Under the pieces are notes generated by a model. That model saw only the letters and a program-made list of their open reading frames with translations, did no database searches and was not told the DNA's origin. A DNA stretch of 33,092 bases from Mycobacterium asiaticum (GTDB lineage Bacteria > Actinomycetota > Actinomycetes > Mycobacteriales > Mycobacteriaceae), in contig NZ_LZKQ01000211.1 in the NCBI RefSeq assembly GCF_001668675.1, positions 1-33,092 on the forward strand. Reading direction: 5' to 3'. Of this stretch, positions 26,786-33,092 are shown piece after piece (position 1 is the first letter of the stretch; each line of letters starts with the position of its first letter). The translations under genes were made by a program, and so were the position numbers.

Positions 26786-29380
26786 ATGACCCAAACAGCC
26801 GCCCCGCCTGTGCTGACCGTGCGGTATGACGGAGCTGAACGCACCTTCGCCGCAGGTAACGACGTAGTCATTGGACGCGACCTGCGCGCCGACGTGCGTG
26901 TCGCGCATCCGCTGATATCCCGGGTACACCTACTGCTGCGCTTTGACCAGGGTCGATGGGTCGCCATCGACAATGGCAGCCTCAACGGGCTGTACGTCAA
27001 CGGCCGCCGTGTTCCGGCCGTCGACATCCAGGACGGTCAGCGCATCAACATCGGTAACCCGGACGGGCCGGCGCTGGACTTCGAGGTCGGCCGCCGTGAC
27101 CAGGGGTCCGTGGGCCGGCCGCCACCAACGACGGCGATGGCGATCCCGGCCAGGCCGAGTGGGCCCATTCCGTCCGGCCCGCCGAGCGGTGCCAACTGGG
27201 GCGGGCCGCCTCAGCAACCGTCGACCACCCGGATGCCGTCGCCGCCCAGCGGCGCGCAACCCAGGTACCCGTCCGGTCCGCAGCAGATGCACCCACCGGG
27301 CGGTCAATACCCGAGTGGGCCGCAGCCTGCTCCGCAGATCTACCGATCCTCGGCGCAGCAACAACCGCCCCCGGTAATCGGTCGCACGGCCGAAGCGGGC
27401 AGCAGGACCTCGATGATGAAGATCCTGCGGCCCGGCCGGAGCGCGGGTGACCTGCCACCAGGCGCGGTGAAGATCGGTCGCGCCGACGACAACGACATCG
27501 TCATTCCCGAGGTGCTGGCCTCCCGCCACCACGCCACGCTGATCCCGGGACCGCACGGCACCGAGATCCGCGACAACCGCAGCATCAACGGCACCTTCGT
27601 CAACGGTGCCCGCGTCGATTCCGCGCAGTTGCGCGACGGCGACGTGGTGACGATCGGCAACATCGACCTCGTCTTCGCCAACGGCGCGCTCTCCCGGCGC
27701 GAGGAAAGCCTGCTCGAAACGCGCACCGGTGGCCTCGACGTACGGGGCGTCACCTGGACGATCGAGGGCAACAAGACGCTGCTGGACAACATCTCGCTGA
27801 CCGCTCGGCCCGGGATGCTCACCGCGGTCATCGGGCCGTCGGGCGCGGGCAAGTCGACCTTCGCCAAGCTGGTCGCCGGATACACCCACCCCACCAGCGG
27901 CACGGTGGCGTTCGAGGGGCACAACGTGCACGCCGAATACGCCTCACTGCGCAGCAGAATCGGCATGGTGCCCCAGGACGACGTGGTGCACGGGCAGCTG
28001 ACCGTCAAGCAAGCCCTGATGTACGCCGCCGAGTTGCGCCTGCCGCCGGACACCACCAAGGAGGACCGCGAACAAGTGGTGGCCAGGGTCCTCGAGGAAC
28101 TCGAGATGACCAAGCACCTCGAAACCCGGGTGGACAAGCTCTCCGGCGGTCAGCGCAAGCGCGCCTCGGTGGCGCTGGAGCTGCTGACGGGCCCGTCGCT
28201 GCTGATCCTCGACGAGCCCACCTCCGGCCTGGACCCCGCGCTGGACCGCCAGGTCATGACCATGCTGCGCCAGTTGGCCGACGCCGGTCGTGTGGTGCTG
28301 GTGGTCACCCACTCGCTGACCTACCTGGATGTGTGCGACCAGGTGCTGCTGCTGGCCCCCGGCGGCAAGACCGCGTTCTGCGGGCCGCCCAGCCAGATCG
28401 GGCCGGCCATGGGGACGACCAACTGGGCGGACATCTTCAGCTCGGTGGCCGAAGACCCGGACGGCGCCAAGGCCCGCTATCTCGCGCAGACGGGTCCGCC
28501 GCCGCCGGCACCGCCGACGGAACAACCCGCCGAGCTCGGCGAGGCCGCGCACACCAGCCTGGTCCGGCAGTTCTCGACGATCGCCAGGCGGCAGTTGCGG
28601 CTGATCATTTCCGACCGCGGATACTTCATCTTCCTGGCGATATTGCCGTTCATCATGGGTGCGCTGTCCATGTCGGTGCCCGGCGATGTCGGCTTCAACG
28701 CGCCGCCGCTGACCAGTGAGGCACCCACCGAGCCGGCCCAGATTCTGGTGCTGCTCAACGTCGGTGCGGTCTTCATGGGGACGGCGCTGACGATCCGCGA
28801 CCTGATCGGGGAGCGCGCCATCTTCCTGCGCGAACAGGCCGTCGGATTGTCGACCACCGCCTATCTGCTGGCCAAGGTGTGCGTGTACACCGTGCTCGCG
28901 CTCATTCAGTCGGCGATCGTCACGGTGATCGCGCTGCTCGGCAAGCCGGGTCCGAAGGAGAGCGCCGTCCTGCTCGGCAGTTCAGCCATTGAGTTGTACG
29001 TCGACATCGCGGCAACCACCGTCGCCTCGGCGATGCTGGGGTTGGTCTTGTCGTCGGTGGCGAAATCCAACGAGCAAATCATGCCGCTGCTGGTGGTGGC
29101 CGTCATGTCGCAGCTGGTGTTCTCCGGCGGCATGATTCCGGTCACCAACCGCCTGGGCCTCGATCAGATGTCCTGGCTCACCCCGGCGCGGTGGGGCTTC
29201 GCCACCTCGGCATCGACCATCGACCTGACGAAGTTGTGTCCGGTGCCGCAGGTGCCCAAGGACTCGCACTGGAAACACACGGCAGGTGCCTGGACCTTCG
29301 ACATGGCGATGCTGGTGGTGCTGAGCATCTTCTACCTGGGCTTCGTGCGCTGGAAGATCCGCTTGAAGGGCGGCGGCTGA
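26786..29380 (+). CDS. FHA-domain ABC transporter (Rv1747 orthologue), PknF substrate
   Basis: An 864-aa ABCG-type exporter, almost the length of Rv1747 (865). FHA-1 covers about residues 10-100 (GRDLR, S45-R-x-H48). A Pro/Gln-rich linker contains T148 and T208. FHA-2 covers about 215-300 (GRADDND, S247-R-H-H). The ATPase has Walker A GPSGAGKST, signature LSGGQRKR and Walker B LLILDEP (about 325-545). Six membrane segments lie in residues 620-860. In M. tuberculosis PknF phosphorylates T150 and T208 of the linker, which the FHA domains then bind; both sites appear preserved. The transporter affects growth in the host and is linked to export of cell-wall lipids. The ATG at 26786 fits the known N-terminus. 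TAGAGT (26772-26777) could be an internal -10 element. Confidence 0.96.
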   Translation: MTQTAAPPVLTVRYDGAERTFAAGNDVVIGRDLRADVRVAHPLISRVHLLLRFDQGRWVAIDNGSLNGLYVNGRRVPAVDIQDGQRINIGNPDGPALDFEVGRRDQGSVGRPPPTTAMAIPARPSGPIPSGPPSGANWGGPPQQPSTTRMPSPPSGAQPRYPSGPQQMHPPGGQYPSGPQPAPQIYRSSAQQQPPPVIGRTAEAGSRTSMMKILRPGRSAGDLPPGAVKIGRADDNDIVIPEVLASRHHATLIPGPHGTEIRDNRSINGTFVNGARVDSAQLRDGDVVTIGNIDLVFANGALSRREESLLETRTGGLDVRGVTWTIEGNKTLLDNISLTARPGMLTAVIGPSGAGKSTFAKLVAGYTHPTSGTVAFEGHNVHAEYASLRSRIGMVPQDDVVHGQLTVKQALMYAAELRLPPDTTKEDREQVVARVLEELEMTKHLETRVDKLSGGQRKRASVALELLTGPSLLILDEPTSGLDPALDRQVMTMLRQLADAGRVVLVVTHSLTYLDVCDQVLLLAPGGKTAFCGPPSQIGPAMGTTNWADIFSSVAEDPDGAKARYLAQTGPPPPAPPTEQPAELGEAAHTSLVRQFSTIARRQLRLIISDRGYFIFLAILPFIMGALSMSVPGDVGFNAPPLTSEAPTEPAQILVLLNVGAVFMGTALTIRDLIGERAIFLREQAVGLSTTAYLLAKVCVYTVLALIQSAIVTVIALLGKPGPKESAVLLGSSAIELYVDIAATTVASAMLGLVLSSVAKSNEQIMPLLVVAVMSQLVFSGGMIPVTNRLGLDQMSWLTPARWGFATSASTIDLTKLCPVPQVPKDSHWKHTAGAWTFDMAMLVVLSIFYLGFVRWKIRLKGGG

Positions 29381-29381
29381 G

Positions 29382-30071
29382 CTAGTCGCCCGCGCCGCGG
29401 GTTTCGATGACCCGGTGCGCGATGTCGACGAGTTTGTCGTTGCTTTCCTGGGAAAGTAGGCGCAGCATCTCGAAGGCGCGGACCTCGTCGACCGCGTAAC
29501 GCTCCATGATGATGCCCTTGGCCTGACCGATCCGGTCTCTGCTGGCCAGGGCGGCCTGCATCTGCTCGTCATGGCGGCCGGCCTGGATGGCCGCCGCGGC
29601 GTGCGCGGCGAGCACGGCTCCCACCGTTTCCGCGTCGGCGTCGAACGCGTGGGGCTGAGATGCGAACAGGTTCAGCGCGCCCGCGGTGCGCTCGGCGGTG
29701 AACAACTTGAACGACAGGCCGCTGAGCACACCCAGCTCGACCGCCGCCGGTGCGTACCGCGGCCAGCGTGTCTCCGACCGGAAGTCGTCGGTCCGAACGA
29801 TGGTGTCCGCCAGGGCGGCCTGCGTGCAGGGGCCCTCCTGCAGGTCGTGCTGCAGCGCGTCGAGCTTGGCCGGCAGCTCGGTGACGTCGCCGACCGACTC
29901 GAACTTGCCGTTGGCCCGGATCAGCAACACTCCGGCGGTGTCTGCGCCGGGGATCAGCTCGACGGCGGTCGCGGTGACGGTGGCCAGGATGTCGTCGACC
30001 TTGTTCGGCAGGGCCACGGTCTGGGCCAGGGTGGCCATTCGCTTCGCCAGCTGGTGCTTATCCGAAGTCAT
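29382..30071 (-). CDS. GAF-ANTAR domain RNA-binding regulator
   Basis: A 229-aa protein with an N-terminal helix, a GAF sensor domain (about 25-150, with GADTAGVLLI and GVLSGLSFKLFTAERTAGAL), and a C-terminal ANTAR domain (about 170-225, with RIGQAKGIIMERYAVDEVRAFEMLRLLSQ). ANTAR domains bind paired hexanucleotide hairpins in nascent RNA and prevent transcription termination; the GAF part presumably senses a small ligand or redox state. The class is common in mycobacteria, and targets are unknown for most members. The ATG at 30071 has only a weak ribosome binding site. Its TAG stop lies one base beyond the stop of the convergent transporter gene. It follows the protease gene on the same strand by 69 bp, so co-transcription is possible. 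Confidence 0.9.
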   Translation of the reverse strand: MTSDKHQLAKRMATLAQTVALPNKVDDILATVTATAVELIPGADTAGVLLIRANGKFESVGDVTELPAKLDALQHDLQEGPCTQAALADTIVRTDDFRSETRWPRYAPAAVELGVLSGLSFKLFTAERTAGALNLFASQPHAFDADAETVGAVLAAHAAAAIQAGRHDEQMQAALASRDRIGQAKGIIMERYAVDEVRAFEMLRLLSQESNDKLVDIAHRVIETRGAGD

Positions 30072-30140
30072 CTCAGTGTTTTCCCCGCGGGAGCTGATCG
30101 CACACCGCGACGACGTTACCGCGCTGGTGTTGCGTGCGTA

Positions 30141-31049
30141 CTAGTGTGGCCAGCCCGGGTGGTGGTTCGGCACCCACGGCCCCGGCATTGCGGGTGGTAG
30201 CTGGGGCCGGAAGAACAGCGACCCCGCCACCACGCGGTTGCGCAGGGCCGCGGCGCGCCAGGTGTTCACCGGATGCGATGCCAGCATGTTGGCCAGCCAG
30301 ACGAAAAAGCCAGTCTCGGACCCGGCGCGGTCGGCCATACCGTCGAAGTCGACCCAGCGCAGCAGGTATTTCCCGGCACTGAGGACGCCGATGGCGCGCC
30401 GGGCCCCTTCCGGGCGGAACGCATAGCCGTAGTTGTCGGCGGTGTACTCCATCGACCGGGACAGCGCCTGGCCGAGGAACGGGATCTTCATGGCCAGCTG
30501 GCTCAGCTGGCGCCAGTACGACGCGTGCCCGGCGGCGATGTGGCCGACCTCGTGGCCGATGACGAACGCCAGCGCCTCCGGGTCGCGGGCCTGGCCGCCG
30601 ATCTCGAACAGGTCGCTGTAGACCACCACGTAACGCCGGAAGCCGTGGCCGCTGGCGAAGGCATTGATCTGGCCGTTCCCCAGGACGACGTAGGCGTCCG
30701 GCACCTCGGCGAGCCCGAACCGCTGGGCGGCCTCGACGACCAGCCAGTAGCCCTCGGGGAACTGGGTGGGGGACATTTTGACACCGTTCGCCCGCTGCTG
30801 GCCGTAGTTCAGGCCACGTCCCAGGTACAGCAGGATCGGGGCGGCCAGCACCGACAGCCACAGCACGCTGACCTTGCCGGATACCACCACCGCGAATGCG
30901 ATGAGGTAGAGCAGGGCGCTGGAAACGATGACCAGGACGAGGAGCCCGATCTCCCACGGGTGGCGGTGCGGAGGAAGGCTGTGCGCTGCTGGCGGGTGGG
31001 GCCCCGGGAAGTGCGGGTGCTGGTGGGTCGGTTGATCGACGATCGCCAT
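30141..31049 (-). CDS. M48 family membrane zinc metalloprotease with histidine-rich ends
   Basis: A 302-aa protein. Two hydrophobic segments (about 34-57 and 60-77) precede a protease domain with the zinc motif HEVGH (166-170) in FVIGHEVGHIAAGH. The probable third ligand is E201 in SMEYTADNYG, as in HtpX/M48 peptidases. Members degrade or process membrane and envelope proteins. Residues 1-31 contain seven histidines (H9, H11, H13, H18, H23, H28, H30) among prolines, and the C-terminus ends NHHPGWPH; these tails are not part of the usual fold and could bind metal. The ATG at 31049 follows GAGGA by five bases. The ANTAR gene lies downstream in the same direction. Confidence 0.9.
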   Translation of the reverse strand: MAIVDQPTHQHPHFPGPHPPAAHSLPPHRHPWEIGLLVLVIVSSALLYLIAFAVVVSGKVSVLWLSVLAAPILLYLGRGLNYGQQRANGVKMSPTQFPEGYWLVVEAAQRFGLAEVPDAYVVLGNGQINAFASGHGFRRYVVVYSDLFEIGGQARDPEALAFVIGHEVGHIAAGHASYWRQLSQLAMKIPFLGQALSRSMEYTADNYGYAFRPEGARRAIGVLSAGKYLLRWVDFDGMADRAGSETGFFVWLANMLASHPVNTWRAAALRNRVVAGSLFFRPQLPPAMPGPWVPNHHPGWPH

Positions 31050-31300
31050 GGGGGTCCTCGTACTCCTGTGCGGTCTTCTCGGGCGGCGGTCAGGGCGCAG
31101 ATGGCCCGGGTCAGACTCCCGGCCCCGCCTTGGAGCCTTCTTGGCGAATCCTTGGAGTCCTGGTCAGGGCAACTCGCCGCAGCGCTTTGCGCCATTGTGC
31201 CGAGCGTGGGGCTTAGGTAGCAAAATCGCCCTGATCGGCTGCCGGAGGCCCGCGCTCTACGGGCCGCGGCAGCGGTGATCTGGATCACGGGTCGCTTACC

Positions 31301-31306
31301 TATCAT
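31301..31306 (+). promoter_or_regulatory. -10 element of a probable leaderless acyl-CoA ligase promoter
   Basis: TATCAT fits TANNNT and lies seven bases before the ATG at 31314, with no Shine-Dalgarno sequence between. This spacing predicts transcription starting at the start codon. No clear -35 element is seen. The rest of the 264-bp divergent region to the protease gene shows no recognised operator. Confidence 0.6.
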
Positions 31307-31313
31307 TTGCAGT

Positions 31314-32954
31314 ATGACCGCCGGCGCGCCGCACATCGTGCGGTCACCGGCGTTCACCGCCGACGACGTGGCGCGGTATCGCACCGAGGGCTGGTGGTCG
31401 TCATCGACGCTGTCCGACGCGGTGCGTTCGAACGCCGCAACATGGCCGGACCGCCCGGCCTACATCGATGTACCGCAACACGACTTGGACGATCCCGACG
31501 ACCGCGTCCTGACCTGGGCCGAATTCGATGCGGCCGCAACGGCTCTGGCCGAGCAACTGGCCGGCTGCGGCGTGGTCTGGGGCGACCGGGTCGCGGTGTG
31601 GCATGGCGACTCGGCGGCGATCCACGCGCTGTTCGTCGCCGTCGAACGCTGCGGCGCGGTGGTGGTCGGGATCGGTGCGCGCGCCGGGACCCGCGAGGTT
31701 CGTCGCCTACTGCGGACCACCGGGCCGAAAGTGCTGATCAGCGACCAACCCCGCAGCGCTGCCGCGGCGGAGGTGGCGGCCGACCAGTCCACGCCCGTCC
31801 TGCTGCTGTGCCAGCAGGGCGGCGCATTACGTCTGGATGTCGACGTGGCGCGCCGGACAGCCGGTGCGCGGCTCGGTCCCGACGACGTCTTCCTGATCAA
31901 CTCCACCTCGGGCACCACCGGGCTGCCCAAATGCGTGGTGCACACCCAGAACCGCTGGCACTACTTCCACCAGAAGGCGGTCGGCAACGGGCTGCTGACG
32001 CCCGACGACATCTTCCTGCCGGTCATACCCATGCCGTTCGGGTTCGGGATCTGGACCAGCCACACCACCCCCATCCAGCTCGGTGCCACCGCGGTGCTCC
32101 TGCAGCGGTTCAGCGCAAGGGCGGCCTGCGCGGCCATAGCCCGCTACCGGGCCAGCGTATTGTGTTGCGTCAGTACACAATTGACGATGATCATGGCCGA
32201 TCCCGGCTGTCGGGAGTACAACCTGAGTTCGCTGCGGGTGGTGTTCACCGGGGGAGAGGCGCTGCCGTACCGGCCGGCGCGGGAATTCGAGGAACTGACC
32301 GGGGCAAAGATTCTGCAGTTCTACGGCTCCAACGAGACCGGGTTGCTCAGCGGGACCACGTTGGACGACCCGCCGGACCGTCGACTGCGCACCGCCGGCC
32401 GCATCGTGCCGGAGATGTCGGTGCGCCTCTTCGACGGTGAGCAGGACGTCACCCAGACCGGACACGGGCAGCCGGCCTGCCGTGGTCCGGCGACCAGCCT
32501 CGGCTACCTGAACGGGACCGACCACGACAAGTTGTTCACCCGCGACGGGTGGATGCGGATGGGCGACATCTGCGAGATCGACGCGGACGGGTACCTGCGC
32601 GTGACCGGGCGGACCTCCGACTTCATCCTGCGGGGCGGCAAGAACATCAGCGCCGGCCAGGTGGAGGATGCGGTGATGACGCATCCGGCGGTTGCGGTGG
32701 CGGCGGCGGTCGCGATGCCCGACCCGGTGTTTGGTGAAAAGGTCTGCCTGTACGCCGAACTCGTCGACTCCCACACCCTCGACCTCGACGATCTCGTCGC
32801 CCATCTACTGTCACTCGGGGTATCCAAGGAATTGCTGCCCGAAGAGCTCGTCGTGGTGGACGAGCTGCCCCGGTCCTCCGGCGGCAAAATCGCCAAAGGC
32901 CAACTGCGCGAAGATGTCCGATCCAGGATGGAGGCCGGCAGTGAATTCTCCTAA
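31314..32954 (+). CDS. Acyl-CoA synthetase / AMP-dependent ligase (FadD-like)
   Basis: A 546-aa adenylate-forming enzyme. The AMP-binding P-loop is STSGTTGLPK (from S197), the A5-type motif is FYGSNETG, and the A7/A8 region reads MGDICEIDADGYLRVTGRTSDFI. The A10 catalytic lysine is K525 in SSGGKIAK. It activates a carboxylic acid to the acyl-AMP and then acyl-CoA. PMPFGFGIW in the substrate-pocket region does not allow a substrate guess. The ATG at 31314 is chosen over an in-frame start at 31275 because a leaderless-type -10 element precedes it. Its 3' end overlaps the class II aldolase-family gene by 14 bases, so the two are one operon, perhaps for degrading a hydroxylated or aromatic acid. 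It need not be FadD1, which lies near Rv1747 in M. tuberculosis. Confidence 0.92.
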   Translation: MTAGAPHIVRSPAFTADDVARYRTEGWWSSSTLSDAVRSNAATWPDRPAYIDVPQHDLDDPDDRVLTWAEFDAAATALAEQLAGCGVVWGDRVAVWHGDSAAIHALFVAVERCGAVVVGIGARAGTREVRRLLRTTGPKVLISDQPRSAAAAEVAADQSTPVLLLCQQGGALRLDVDVARRTAGARLGPDDVFLINSTSGTTGLPKCVVHTQNRWHYFHQKAVGNGLLTPDDIFLPVIPMPFGFGIWTSHTTPIQLGATAVLLQRFSARAACAAIARYRASVLCCVSTQLTMIMADPGCREYNLSSLRVVFTGGEALPYRPAREFEELTGAKILQFYGSNETGLLSGTTLDDPPDRRLRTAGRIVPEMSVRLFDGEQDVTQTGHGQPACRGPATSLGYLNGTDHDKLFTRDGWMRMGDICEIDADGYLRVTGRTSDFILRGGKNISAGQVEDAVMTHPAVAVAAAVAMPDPVFGEKVCLYAELVDSHTLDLDDLVAHLLSLGVSKELLPEELVVVDELPRSSGGKIAKGQLREDVRSRMEAGSEFS

Positions 32955-33092
32955 CCCACGCCGAGGCGGTCTGGAGGTGTGGGCGCCGGCCGTCGTCCCG
33001 CCGATCGGGGTGGATCTGTCCGACGAGCAGGCGCTCGCGGTGGCCTTCCGGCACCTCGCCTCGACAGGTTTCGCCGAGAACATGGCCGGTCA
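32941..33092 (+). CDS. Class II aldolase/adducin family protein, N-terminal part (cut by window end)
   Basis: The GTG at 32941 is preceded by GGAGG (32930-32934) at a six-base spacing and opens a frame that runs off the window after 50 codons. The visible part includes VDLSDEQALAVAFRHLASTG and FAENMAGH. The first helix and the AxNMAGH-type turn are characteristic of the class II aldolase/adducin N-terminus, where the histidine that follows the turn leads into the metal site. It overlaps the acyl-CoA ligase gene by 14 bases in another frame. Reaction and substrate cannot be assigned from the fragment. Confidence 0.75.
   Translation, partial: MNSPNPRRGGLEVWAPAVVPPIGVDLSDEQALAVAFRHLASTGFAENMAG

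Noticed and set aside
31048..31278. 76-codon plus-strand ORF upstream of the acyl-CoA ligase
   Set aside because: No ribosome binding site or family signal; it starts at the protease start codon on the opposite strand and looks like chance.

Overview
The window is chromosomal DNA from a slow-growing mycobacterium with a PE_PGRS repertoire, most likely a non-tuberculous species. The reasons are high GC, GTG and leaderless-type starts, a PE_PGRS gene, and close matches (from memory of the H37Rv proteins) to PknE, PknF and the FHA/ABC transporter Rv1747. I see no insertion sequence, phage gene, CRISPR array, tRNA or rRNA. The species cannot be named from this sequence alone.

Layout. (a) 1-1974: the C-terminal part of a PE_PGRS protein, cut by the window start, with a post-PE-type linker lying unusually inside the glycine-rich region. 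(b) 2153-6846 (+): pknE, a small SRPBCC protein almost touching it, and the RNA-binding protein Tex. (c) 6948-8297 (+): a membrane acyltransferase, overlapping tail-to-tail with a minus-strand operon at 8236-10700 (DUF1295 membrane reductase-like protein, FAD oxidoreductase, SnoaL-like protein). That operon is preceded by a full match to the KstR operator consensus and by a 12-codon upstream ORF. (d) 10843-13309 (-): glycogen debranching enzyme GlgX followed by a DUF4235 membrane protein. (e) 13684-15183 (+): a secreted DUF4185 protein. (f) 15202-17677: an SDR dehydrogenase and a sulfatase, divergent across about 37 bp.

(g) 17700-24636 is a lipid-metabolism block. A DesA3-like desaturase and its ferredoxin-type reductase run leftwards. 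A type III polyketide synthase, an isoprenylcysteine-methyltransferase-like enzyme and a molybdopterin oxidoreductase run rightwards. The two arms share a 546-bp intergenic region with two perfect inverted repeats. A plausible reading is one pathway that makes unsaturated acyl chains and turns them into O-methylated alkylpyrone or alkylresorcinol-type lipids; this is inference. (h) 24647-25202 (-): two very small genes, one a 54-aa protein with an excellent ribosome binding site, plus strong hairpins and a T-tract. (i) 25303-29380 (+): pknF and the Rv1747-type FHA/ABC transporter, which M. tuberculosis uses as a kinase-substrate pair. (j) 29382-31049 (-): a GAF-ANTAR regulator and an M48 metalloprotease with histidine-rich ends. 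(k) 31314-end (+): an acyl-CoA ligase overlapping a class II aldolase-family gene that runs off the window.

In M. tuberculosis H37Rv pknE and pknF are separated only by Rv1744c and idi. Here about 21 kb with more than a dozen genes lies between them, so this locus is a site of large gene-content change flanked by conserved kinase genes.
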